Shown one piece after another: positions 7,786 to 17,313 of a stretch of 64,000 bases of DNA; position 1 is the first letter of the stretch; each line of letters starts with the position of its first letter. Source of the DNA: JACCVL01 sp963704295. Its GTDB lineage: Bacteria; Actinomycetota; Actinomycetes; Propionibacteriales; Nocardioidaceae. A model generated the notes under the pieces. The model was not told the DNA's origin, did not search any database, and was given only the letters and a program-made list of their open reading frames with translations. The position numbers and the translations under genes are program-made. The stretch is taken from contig OY969884.1 in NCBI GenBank assembly GCA_963704295.1, positions 1,240,001 to 1,304,000 of the forward strand. Direction: 5' to 3'.

Positions 7786-7793
7786 CGGATCGC

Positions 7794-8375
7794 TCAGTCC
7801 AGGGTGACGACGCGGTCGTCCCGCCGCTCGACCCGCGGGGCATCCGGACCGTTGGTCAGGTCGGCGAGCAGGTCGACCACCCAGCCGTGTCCGGGCAGGT
7901 ACGCCTCGGGATCGATGTCGTGCCACGGCTGCAGCACGAAGACTCGCTCGTGCGCCCGCGGATGCGGCAGCACCAGGTCTTTGTCGCGGGTGGCCTGGTC
8001 GCCGACGATGACCAGATCCACGTCCAGCGTGCGGGGGGCGTTTCGCTGGACCGGGCGCTCCCGGCCGTAGGCGTCCTCGATCGCCAGGCACCGGTCGAGC
8101 AGGGTGTGCGGGGACAGCGTGGTGTCGGCAGTCAGCACGACGTTCAGGAAGTCGCCTGCGTCGGCCGGCCCACCCAGCGACGGCGACTCGTACACCGGCG
8201 ACACGTCCACGACGGTGACGTCCGGGGTGTCCACCAGCGCGGACACCCCGCCTTGCAGGTTCTGCTGCCGCTGGCCGAGGTTCGATCCCAGGCAGAGCAC
8301 CACTCGGCGGATCGGGCGCATCTCGCCCGTCATCGTGTCGGCGTCGACGATGTACGGGTTCGGAGTCTCAGTCAC
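7794..8375 (-). CDS. folK: 2-amino-4-hydroxy-6-hydroxymethyldihydropteridine pyrophosphokinase
   Basis: FolK transfers pyrophosphate from ATP to 6-hydroxymethyl-7,8-dihydropterin in folate synthesis. The 193-residue protein has VVLCLGSNLGQRQQNL (pterin site), SPVYESPSLGG, a FLNVVL segment and RTLDVDLVIVGD containing the Mg-binding Asp pair, then LVLPHPRAHERVFVL. The GTG start 8375 overlaps the folB TGA by 4 nt (GTGA), so it is translationally coupled. An alternative start at the Met before GEMRPIRRV (about 8333) is closer to usual family length (about 160-170 residues), leaving a 14-residue N-terminal extension if GTG 8375 is used. Confidence 0.93.
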   Translation of the reverse strand: MTETPNPYIVDADTMTGEMRPIRRVVLCLGSNLGQRQQNLQGGVSALVDTPDVTVVDVSPVYESPSLGGPADAGDFLNVVLTADTTLSPHTLLDRCLAIEDAYGRERPVQRNAPRTLDVDLVIVGDQATRDKDLVLPHPRAHERVFVLQPWHDIDPEAYLPGHGWVVDLLADLTNGPDAPRVERRDDRVVTLD

Positions 8376-8734
8376 GGGCGGCTCCGCTCTATCGTGACGG
8401 CAACGTCGGTCACCGTCACCGGGACGGGTGCGTGCGGCTTGTGCACCGTCACCTGCGCCCGGTCGACCAACGGGTCCTCCAGGCACAGCTGGGCGATGCG
8501 GTGTGCAAGCGTCTCGATCAGGTCCACCGGGTCCGACGCCACCGCGTCGTGCACCCGCTGAGCCAGCTGGCCGTAGTCGACAGTACGGGACAGATCGTCG
8601 CTCTCCCCAGGGGGTCCCAGGTCCACGTCCAGAGCGAGGTCGACGACGAACGGCTGCCCGTCTCGGCGCTCGTGCGGCAGCACCCCGTGGTGGCCGTAGG
8701 CCTCCAGGCCGCGGATCACGATGCGGTCGCTCAC
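8372..8734 (-). CDS. folB: dihydroneopterin aldolase
   Basis: FolB converts 7,8-dihydroneopterin to 6-hydroxymethyl-dihydropterin plus glycolaldehyde. The 120-residue protein shows IVIRGLEAYGHHGVLPHERRDGQPF with the family GxHGV/xxE catalytic region, TVDYGQLA and the C-terminal HKPHAPVPV. GTG 8734 overlaps the folP stop by 4 nt (GTGA). It sits between folP and folK in the fol operon, so pterin substrate is passed directly from the FolE branch to FolK. Confidence 0.94.
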   Translation of the reverse strand: MSDRIVIRGLEAYGHHGVLPHERRDGQPFVVDLALDVDLGPPGESDDLSRTVDYGQLAQRVHDAVASDPVDLIETLAHRIAQLCLEDPLVDRAQVTVHKPHAPVPVTVTDVAVTIERSRP

Positions 8735-9585
8735 CCCGCCACCGTCCTCGCCACGACCCGGACCGCGTCCGCGCTGCCGCGCACTTCGTGCACCCGGACG
8801 CACCACGCACCGGCGGCGGCGGCCAGCACGGTCGTGGCCACCGTGGCGTCGTCGCGCCTCCCGGGCGGTCGGTCCGCCCCCTCGGCGTCCGCCAGCAGCC
8901 GGCCGAGGAAGGTCTTGCGCCCGGCACCGACGAGCAGCGGCCGTTCCAGCTCGTGCAGCCGGTCCAGCTCGGCCAGCAACCGCCAGTTGTGCTCGGGCGT
9001 CTTCGCGAAGCCGAAGCCCGGGTCCACCACCACCCGCTGGGCGTCGATGCCCGCGGCGGCCGCTGCCTCCACCCGGCCGCGGAGCTCGGCCAGCACGTCC
9101 GACAGCACGTCGTCGTAGGCCGCGAACGCCTGCATGTCGGCAGAGTGCCGGCGCCAGTGCATGATCACGTACGGGACCCCGGCAGTCGCGACCAGAGGCA
9201 GCATGCCCGGGTCGGCCAGCCCGCCGGAGACGTCGTTCACGAGTGCGGCGCCGGCGTCCAGTGCGGCCGCAGCCACCCGCGGGCGCATCGTGTCGACGGA
9301 GACGAGCGCTCCGGTCGCCGCCAGCTCCCGGACCACCGGGATCACCCGGGCGAGCTCGTCGTCCTCGGCCGGGCGCTCGGCACCCGGGCGGGTCGACTCA
9401 CCGCCGACGTCCAGCAGGTCGGCCCCGTCGGCCAGCAGCCGCAGCCCGTGCGCGACGGCGTCCTCGGGGCGCAGCCACATGCCGCCGTCGGAGAAGGAGT
9501 CCGGCGTGACGTTGACGACGCCCATGACGAGACAGCGCCCGGGGGTCGGCAGCCCGGGCACGGTACGGACTGGCCCCGCGCGCAC
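8731..9585 (-). CDS. folP: dihydropteroate synthase
   Basis: FolP condenses hydroxymethyl-dihydropterin pyrophosphate with p-aminobenzoate and is the sulfonamide target. The 284-residue TIM-barrel protein has MGVVNVTPDSFSDGG (about residues 21-35, diphosphate loop 1), DVGGESTRPGA (loop 2), VNDVSGG, VIMHWRRHSAD, VVDPGFGFAKTPEHN and the SR-type VRVHEVRGSADAVR near the C-terminus. GTG 9585 was chosen; the gap to folE is 51 nt. It is coupled to folB downstream. Confidence 0.95.
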   Translation of the reverse strand: MRAGPVRTVPGLPTPGRCLVMGVVNVTPDSFSDGGMWLRPEDAVAHGLRLLADGADLLDVGGESTRPGAERPAEDDELARVIPVVRELAATGALVSVDTMRPRVAAAALDAGAALVNDVSGGLADPGMLPLVATAGVPYVIMHWRRHSADMQAFAAYDDVLSDVLAELRGRVEAAAAAGIDAQRVVVDPGFGFAKTPEHNWRLLAELDRLHELERPLLVGAGRKTFLGRLLADAEGADRPPGRRDDATVATTVLAAAAGAWCVRVHEVRGSADAVRVVARTVAG

Positions 9586-9636
9586 TCCGCAAACCTATCG
9601 GTGCCCGGCGGCTGGCCGCCCGGGGCGAGACCCGCG

Positions 9637-10239
9637 TCAGCGCAGGATCAGGCTCATCGCCTCGGCCCGGGTGGCCGGGTCCCGCAGCTGTCCGCGCACC
9701 GCGCTGGTCACGGTCCGCGACCCCGGTTTGCGCACCCCGCGCATGGTCATGCAGAGGTGCTCGGCCTCGATGACGACGATGGCCCCGCGGGGTTGCAGCT
9801 GTGCGATCAGCGCATCGGCGATCTGGGTGGTCAAGCGCTCCTGGACCTGCAGCCGGCGGGCGAAGACGTCCACCAGCCGGGCCAGCTTCGACAACCCGGT
9901 GATCCGGCCGTCCGCGGCGGGGATGTAGCCGACGTGCGCCGCACCGGTGAACGGCACCAGGTGGTGCTCGCACATCGACCACAGCTCGAGGTCCTTCACC
10001 AGGACGAACTCGTCGTGCCCGATGTCGAACGTGGTGGTGAGCACGTCCTCGGCGCTCGACCGCTGACCGCTGGTCAGCTCGTGCCAGGCGCGAGCCACCC
10101 GGTCCGGCGTCTCGCGCAGCCCCTCGCGGTCGGGATCCTCACCGATCGCGATCAGCAGCTCGCGGACGGCCGCCTCGGCCCGGTCGTGGTCGTAGTGACC
10201 GGCCGGCTGGTCGCCTCGCAGCGAGATCGGGTCGACCAC
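9637..10239 (-). CDS. folE: GTP cyclohydrolase I
   Basis: FolE makes 7,8-dihydroneopterin triphosphate from GTP, the first step of folate synthesis. The 200-residue protein has the zinc ligands in LWSMCEHHLVPF (Cys, His) and in EAEHLCMTMRGV (Cys), the segments HVGYIP and GLSKLARLVDVFARRLQVQERLT, and C-terminal TVTSAVRGQL. All catalytic residues seen in type IA enzymes are present. GTG 10239 starts 2 nt after the ftsH TGA, so translation is likely coupled to ftsH. Confidence 0.95.
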   Translation of the reverse strand: MVDPISLRGDQPAGHYDHDRAEAAVRELLIAIGEDPDREGLRETPDRVARAWHELTSGQRSSAEDVLTTTFDIGHDEFVLVKDLELWSMCEHHLVPFTGAAHVGYIPAADGRITGLSKLARLVDVFARRLQVQERLTTQIADALIAQLQPRGAIVVIEAEHLCMTMRGVRKPGSRTVTSAVRGQLRDPATRAEAMSLILR

Positions 10240-10241
10240 GG

Positions 10242-12293
<2,052 letters not shown>

Positions 12294-12359
12294 GACGCGG
12301 GGCGAACCGCCCCGTCCCTCCTGCTGTCCGACGCCGGTTCCTGGGGGGAGGAGCCGACA

Positions 12360-12375
12360 GCCCGACGGGTCGGGC
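12360..12375 (-). terminator. 16-bp inverted repeat between hpt and ftsH
   Basis: GCCCGACGGGTCGGGC forms 7-bp arms around GG. It lies 100 nt after the hpt stop and 67 nt before the ftsH ATG in the leftward transcript. It may be a weak terminator or attenuator, or an operator. There is no T-run. The surrounding 12294-12474 holds no gene. Confidence 0.35.
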
Positions 12376-12474
12376 AATCACTGTGAGTGGGTACGACGGT
12401 ACCGGCCCGCGGAAGCGCGGATGTAGCCAGTCACGAAACCAACGAACGGGACGGGCCGCCGGTTCCCGGCCCGG

Positions 12475-13026
12475 TCAGCCGTAGACGTGCGGGGCGAGGG
12501 TGCCGATGCAGCGCAGGTTCCGGTAGCGCTCGGCATAGTCCAGCCCGTACCCCACGACGAACTCGTTCGGGATGTCGAAACCGACATACCGGACGTCGAC
12601 CGTCATCTGTTGCGCCTCCGGCTTGCGCAGCAGGGTGCAGATCTCGACCGAGGCGGGGCTGCGCGTGGTCAGGTTGCTGACCAGCCAGGTCAGCGTCAGG
12701 CCGGTGTCGATGATGTCCTCGACGACGAGCACGTGCCGACCGGTGATGTCGGTGTCGAGGTCCTTGAGGATCCGGACCACCCCGGACGAGGTCGTCCCGG
12801 ACCCGTAGGACGAGATCGCCATCCAGTCCATCTCGACATGCCGGTCGAAGCTGCGGGCCAGGTCGGCCATCACCATCACGGCGCCGCGGAGCACCCCGAC
12901 CAGGAGCAGGTCGTGCCCCGCGTAGTCGGCCTCGATCTGCTTGGCCAGCGCGGCGAGACGCTCGCGGATCTCGGTCTCGGAGACGAGCACGCTGGCCAGG
13001 TCGTGCTCGACGTGCTCGGCGTCCAC
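12475..13026 (-). CDS. hpt: hypoxanthine phosphoribosyltransferase
   Basis: Hpt salvages hypoxanthine/guanine with PRPP to form IMP/GMP. The 183-residue protein has the PRPP-binding motif VLVVEDIIDTGLTLTWL, the PPi-loop region LLLVGVLRGAVMVMADLAR and the hood/flexible-loop region SSYGSGTTSSG, plus DIPNEFVVGYGLDYAERYRNL at the C-terminus, all typical of bacterial Hpt. The GTG start 13026 lies 5 nt after the tilS stop. The tilS-hpt-ftsH order is conserved very widely in bacteria. Confidence 0.94.
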   Translation of the reverse strand: MDAEHVEHDLASVLVSETEIRERLAALAKQIEADYAGHDLLLVGVLRGAVMVMADLARSFDRHVEMDWMAISSYGSGTTSSGVVRILKDLDTDITGRHVLVVEDIIDTGLTLTWLVSNLTTRSPASVEICTLLRKPEAQQMTVDVRYVGFDIPNEFVVGYGLDYAERYRNLRCIGTLAPHVYG

Positions 13027-13031
13027 TCGGG

Positions 13032-14024
13032 TCAGCGTGCCACACCGCCGCGGCGGATTCGCAGCGTGTCGCCGACCCGGTCCGCCGTCAGCCGGCCCGG
13101 GAGGTCGACGCCGACCTGGCCGTGCCAGCCGATGACCAGCCTCTCGACCGCCAGGACGTGACCGGCGTTCAGGTCGGTGGCCGGAGCGCCGCTCGCCAGC
13201 GCCCAGCCGCGCAGCGCCCGGCGCCGCAGTGCCGGCGGGGCGGCCGCCAGCACGCCGACGCGAAGCCCGGCGTCGACCGACGCCGCTTCGGTCAGCTCGG
13301 CTGCCAGCGCGTCGAGGAGGTCGGCGTCGTCGCGCAGCAGCGCCGCCGTACGAGCCAGCGCAGCGGCGACGCCGGGGCCGAGCTGCTGTTCGAGCAGCGG
13401 CAGCACCCGGGCGCGCACTCGGGACCGGGCGAAGGCCGGATCCGCGTTGTGCGGGTCCACCCACGGAACCAGCCGCTCGACGGTGCACACCTGGCGGGTC
13501 TGCTGCCGGGTCAGTTCCAACAGCGGGCGGCGCAGCAGCCCGGCCCGCGGTGGCATCCCCGCGAGCGACCGTGCCCCCGACCCGCGGGCCAGGCCGAGCA
13601 GGACGGTCTCCGCCTGGTCGTCACGGGTGTGTCCGAGCAGCACCGCGGCGGCCTCGAGCTCGGCGGCGGCCGCTCGGAGGGCGTCATATCGGGCTGCCCG
13701 TGCGGCCGCCTCCGGGCCGGGACCGGCGTCCGCACCAGGCCGCACGCGGACCACCCGAACCGGGTCGGCCCCCAGTCCGGCGACCTGCTCGGCCGCGGTG
13801 GCGGCGATCTGGTCCGACCTCTCCTGCAGGGCGTGGTCGACGATCACGGCTCCCCAGCGCAGACCCTGCCGCGGGGCGACGAAGGAGGTGGCCACCGCCA
13901 GCGCAAGGCTGTCCGGCCCGCCGGACGTGGCGACCAGGATGAGGTCGCCGGGGGCGAGGTCGGCGAGACCGCGGCGCACCAGCAGGCGCGCCTGCGCCAC
14001 CGCCGGGTCCAGCCGCCGCCCCAC
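13032..14024 (-). CDS. tilS: tRNA(Ile)-lysidine synthetase
   Basis: TilS attaches lysine to C34 of the CAU-anticodon tRNA-Ile so that it reads AUA. The 330-residue protein has the PP-loop SGGPDS (residues 34-39), VDHALQERSD, LLGHTRDDQAETVLLGLARG and the RRPLLELTRQQTRQ segment. The C-terminal region is short, as in actinobacterial forms. GTG 14024 lies 12 nt after the metalloprotease stop. It is part of the dacB-to-fol leftward block. Confidence 0.93.
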   Translation of the reverse strand: MGRRLDPAVAQARLLVRRGLADLAPGDLILVATSGGPDSLALAVATSFVAPRQGLRWGAVIVDHALQERSDQIAATAAEQVAGLGADPVRVVRVRPGADAGPGPEAAARAARYDALRAAAAELEAAAVLLGHTRDDQAETVLLGLARGSGARSLAGMPPRAGLLRRPLLELTRQQTRQVCTVERLVPWVDPHNADPAFARSRVRARVLPLLEQQLGPGVAAALARTAALLRDDADLLDALAAELTEAASVDAGLRVGVLAAAPPALRRRALRGWALASGAPATDLNAGHVLAVERLVIGWHGQVGVDLPGRLTADRVGDTLRIRRGGVAR

Positions 14025-14036
14025 GGGTGCCGCCGG

Positions 14037-15092
14037 TCAGCCGAGGACGCGCGCGCACCACCGCGCCGGATCGGCGATCTCCGCCGGGGACGGCAGGTGG
14101 TCCGGCGACTGCCAGACCGCGGCGAAGCCCTCGTGGCCGGCTCGCGCCACGACGGCGCGGACGAACACGGCGCCGTCCCGGTACTGCCGCATCTTCGCCT
14201 CCAGCCCGAGAAGCCGGCGCACCGTCCGGTCCACCGGGCCGCGACCCTTGCGGCGCTTCGCAAACCGCTCGCGCATCACCGCCACGCTCGGGACGACCTC
14301 GGGACCGACGCCGTCCATCACGACATCGGCGTGACCTTCGAGCAGCGACATGACCGCGGTGATCCGTTCCACCACCTGCCGCTGCTCGTCGGACTGCACG
14401 AGGTCGAGCAGGGACGCCTCCTGGTCTCCCCGCACCATCCGTCCGAGCAGGCTCAGCACCTGGTCCACGAAGGTGTTCAGGTCGACACCGTCGAAGTCGG
14501 CGGTCCTGGCCAACAGGTCGACCTCGGCGCGGAGGTGGTCGGCGAGCCACGGCACTGCGCCGAACTGCAGCCGGTGCGTCTCCTCGTGCAGGCACACCCA
14601 CAGCCGGAAGTCCTCGGCCGGGACGTCGAGCTCGCGTTCGGCCGTGACGATGTTGGGGGCGACCAGCAGCAGCCGGCCGGCCTCCCCGCTGTACGGGTCG
14701 AACTGGCCGAGCACCCGGCTGGACATGAACGCCAGCATCCCGCCGACCTCGAGGCCGGTGACCTGCGCTCCGGTCAGCCGGACGAGGGGCGTGACGGCCT
14801 TGGACTCCAGCAGCCGCCGCTCCAGCGGCTCCGCGAGCACCGAGAACCCGTCCGCGCTGGCCCGGATCCAGCTCTTGCGGTCCACGACGAGCACCGGGGT
14901 GCGGTCTGGGTCGGCCGACATCCCGGTATACGCCGACACGTGCCCGCGGGCGTCCGACGCGGCTTGCCGCAGCCCCTCCACCGCGGCGGCGGCGTCCTCA
15001 GCGGAGATGTCCGGGCCGGGACGGACAAAGGACTGGCCGGTCTTGACCGCGAGGTCCCAGTCGATGGCGGACCGACGCCGCAGCTGTCCCAT
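14037..15092 (-). CDS. zinc-dependent metalloprotease of the actinobacterial F420-associated/DUF2342 family
   Basis: This 351-residue protein has the zinc motif HEETH (in RLWVCLHEETHRLQF) and a downstream Glu-containing LLEGHADVVMDGVG segment, as in this family. The family sits between dacB and tilS in many actinobacteria and is annotated either as zinc-dependent metalloprotease or as coenzyme F420 biosynthesis-associated protein; its substrate is unknown. GMLAFMSSRVLGQFDPYSG is another conserved block. There is no signal peptide, so it is probably cytoplasmic. ATG 15092 was chosen; GTG 15098 and 15101 are also in frame and no SD decides. Confidence 0.88.
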   Translation of the reverse strand: MGQLRRRSAIDWDLAVKTGQSFVRPGPDISAEDAAAAVEGLRQAASDARGHVSAYTGMSADPDRTPVLVVDRKSWIRASADGFSVLAEPLERRLLESKAVTPLVRLTGAQVTGLEVGGMLAFMSSRVLGQFDPYSGEAGRLLLVAPNIVTAERELDVPAEDFRLWVCLHEETHRLQFGAVPWLADHLRAEVDLLARTADFDGVDLNTFVDQVLSLLGRMVRGDQEASLLDLVQSDEQRQVVERITAVMSLLEGHADVVMDGVGPEVVPSVAVMRERFAKRRKGRGPVDRTVRRLLGLEAKMRQYRDGAVFVRAVVARAGHEGFAAVWQSPDHLPSPAEIADPARWCARVLG

Positions 15093-15143
15093 GGCCACCA
15101 CGGTACGGGCAGCCTCGGCGCCGCGAGGGTGCAGCCGTCGGTG

Positions 15144-16610
15144 TCAGCGGCTACAGCCGCAGCGCGCCAGCGCGGCGGCGAGCTCGTCGAGCAGCGCCCG
15201 GGCGTCGAGGGTGTCCCGGAGCGGCACGGCATCGGTGAGCAGGGCGAACCCGAGCAGCGTCCCTTCACGGGTGACGACGGTCCCCGCGAGACCGTGCACT
15301 CGGGACAGCGTCCCGGTCTTGGCCCGGACCACTCCGCGGCCCGTGGTCGCGTCGGGCAGGAGGAACCGGGACGCGAGGCTGCCGGTGAAGCGGGCGACCG
15401 GGAGCCCGGCGGTCACCATCCGCAGGTCGGCGAGGTCCGGGTCAGCGCCGAGTTGCAGCACCTGGACCAGCGCCTCCCGGGTCACCCGGTCGGCACGCGA
15501 CAGCCCACTGCCGTCGAAGGTCCGCACCCCCGCGTACGGGACGCCCAGGCCGCTGAGCAGTTCACGGGTTCCGGCGGCACCGCCCGCGAAGGACCCGGCC
15601 CGGTCGGTGCCGAGGCCGACGTGACGCAGCAGCACCTCCGCGCCCTCGTTGTCGCTGACCTCGAGAACGTGCTCGACCACGGTGTCCAGCGGTGCGCTGA
15701 CGGCTTCCGCCAGGACGTCGCCGGAGGCGGGGGCCGGCCGGGATCCGACCTCGCCCCGCACCACGATGCCCCGGTCCTCCAGGGCCGCCACGAACACCGC
15801 TGCGGCCGCCGCCGCGGGGTCGGTCGACCGCTCGACCTCGGTGGGACCGACCCGACCCTCCTCGACCCACAGCGCCGAGACCGGGCTGACGATGTCGCCC
15901 GGGACGTAGTCGTCCTCCCAGCTCGGCGCGACCGCGGGTCCGGTGAACAGGTCGGCGTCGTAGCCGATGCGGACTCGGCGCACGCCGTCGGCGCGCAACG
16001 ACCGGACCGTCTCCGCCGCGAGCTGGGTGAGCGTGGCACCGGCGGGCACGCCGAGGTCGTCGGCCGCCGCGGGTGAGGAGGCGAGGAACGGGTCCCCACC
16101 CCCGACCAGGACCACGCTGGGAGTGTCCCGCCCCGCCGCGGACGCGCCAACCACGCTGGTCGTGAACCGATGGTCTGGCCCCAACGCTGCGAGCACGGCC
16201 GACGAGGTGAACAGCTTGAGCGTCGACGCGGGAACGTAGGGGTCGGCGTCTCCCAGTGCGACCACCGGCCGGTCGCGGGTGAGGTCACGGACCAGCACTC
16301 CTGCGTGCCGGCCGAGGTCGGGATCGGCGAGCACCGGCGACAGCGCAGCGCGGACGGCGCCGGGATCCACCCGGGGGCCCTGGGCCGCGGCAAGGACGGG
16401 GCGTTCCGGCCCCGGGCCGGGGAGGGCGAGGCCCGGTGGCGGCTCGACCGCGAGCGGACCGGTGTCCGCCGAGGATCCTCCGCCCGCCGACCCCGACCAC
16501 AGGTCACCGGGGAGATCGACGACCCCGACGGCGTCCAGGGCGACCACGCCACCGGTGGCCAGCACCAGAGCGCCCGCGACGCCGACGGCGACCGCTCGGG
16601 ACCGGCGCAT
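15144..16610 (-). CDS. dacB: D-alanyl-D-alanine carboxypeptidase/endopeptidase (PBP4 type)
   Basis: This 488-residue class C penicillin-binding protein trims peptidoglycan outside the membrane. A signal/anchor helix (about residues 7-30) precedes a Pro/Gly linker. The active-site Ser is in PASTLKL (Ser129, Lys132), the second motif is SDN (in EVSDNEGAEVLLRH) and the third is KTG (RAKTGTLSRVHG). The large insertion between motifs one and two is characteristic of S13 peptidases. GGGAGG lies 3-4 nt upstream of ATG 16610. It is the first gene of the long leftward block; ppa is divergent across a 135-bp gap. Confidence 0.94.
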   Translation of the reverse strand: MRRSRAVAVGVAGALVLATGGVVALDAVGVVDLPGDLWSGSAGGGSSADTGPLAVEPPPGLALPGPGPERPVLAAAQGPRVDPGAVRAALSPVLADPDLGRHAGVLVRDLTRDRPVVALGDADPYVPASTLKLFTSSAVLAALGPDHRFTTSVVGASAAGRDTPSVVLVGGGDPFLASSPAAADDLGVPAGATLTQLAAETVRSLRADGVRRVRIGYDADLFTGPAVAPSWEDDYVPGDIVSPVSALWVEEGRVGPTEVERSTDPAAAAAAVFVAALEDRGIVVRGEVGSRPAPASGDVLAEAVSAPLDTVVEHVLEVSDNEGAEVLLRHVGLGTDRAGSFAGGAAGTRELLSGLGVPYAGVRTFDGSGLSRADRVTREALVQVLQLGADPDLADLRMVTAGLPVARFTGSLASRFLLPDATTGRGVVRAKTGTLSRVHGLAGTVVTREGTLLGFALLTDAVPLRDTLDARALLDELAAALARCGCSR

Positions 16611-16745
16611 CGGACCTCCCCTCGCCGCTGTGGCCGCCGAGCGTCGGGTGCCCGGTCGCGTGCCCCGTCGGGTGCCGCGCCGGCACCGCTCGACAGATGC
16701 GCGACACTAGCCGGGGACCCCAGCCACAGCAGGAGGCGGACAGCC

Positions 16746-17282
16746 GTGCAGTTCGATGTGACCGTCGAGATCCCCAAGGGGCAGCGCAACAAGTACGAGG
16801 TGGACCACCAGTCGGGACGGATCCGGCTCGACCGCACGCTGTTCACGGCCACCCAGTACCCGGCCGACTACGGGTTCGTCGAGAACACGCTGGGGCAGGA
16901 CGGCGACCCGCTGGACGCGCTGGTGCTGCTCTCCGAGCCGACATTCCCCGGCTGCCTCATCTGTTGCCGTGCCATCGGGATGTTCCGGATGACCGACGAG
17001 GCCGGCGGCGACGACAAGGTGCTGTGTGTGCCGGCAGCCGACCCGCGCCAGGAGCACCTGCGCGACATCCACCACCTGCCGGAGTTCGACAAGCTCGAGA
17101 TCCAGCACTTCTTCGAGGTCTACAAGGACCTCGAGCCCGGCAAGTCGGTGGAGGGCGCCACCTGGGTCGGCCGCACCGAGGCGGAGCAGGAGATCACCGA
17201 CTCCAAGCACCGCTTCGAGAAGGCCGGAGCCGAAGCCGGCCACTCAGCGGCCGAGCAACCGCGGCCAGGTCGCCAGCACTGA
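16746..17282 (+). CDS. ppa: inorganic pyrophosphatase
   Basis: Ppa hydrolyses PPi in the cytoplasm. The 178-residue family I enzyme has VEIPKGQRNKYEVD, FTATQYPADYGFVENTL, the metal-binding DGDPLDALVL, and IHHLPEFDKLEIQHFFEVYKDLEPGK. The GTG start 16746 is preceded by AGGAGG (16731-16736, 9-nt spacing). The open frame extends far upstream but that is a shadow of dacB. It is divergent from dacB, its usual neighbour in actinobacteria. An extra Gly/Glu/Pro tail follows the conserved core. Confidence 0.96.
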   Translation: MQFDVTVEIPKGQRNKYEVDHQSGRIRLDRTLFTATQYPADYGFVENTLGQDGDPLDALVLLSEPTFPGCLICCRAIGMFRMTDEAGGDDKVLCVPAADPRQEHLRDIHHLPEFDKLEIQHFFEVYKDLEPGKSVEGATWVGRTEAEQEITDSKHRFEKAGAEAGHSAAEQPRPGRQH

Positions 17283-17313
17283 GCCGGGGACGCCCACCAG
17301 GCACCAGGCCGGA

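Noticed and set aside
8279..8290. tRNA-like TTC-loop sequence GGTTCGATCCC
   Set aside because: It lies inside folK in a segment coding for the pterin-binding loop (SNLGQ), and no acceptor or anticodon stem surrounds it.
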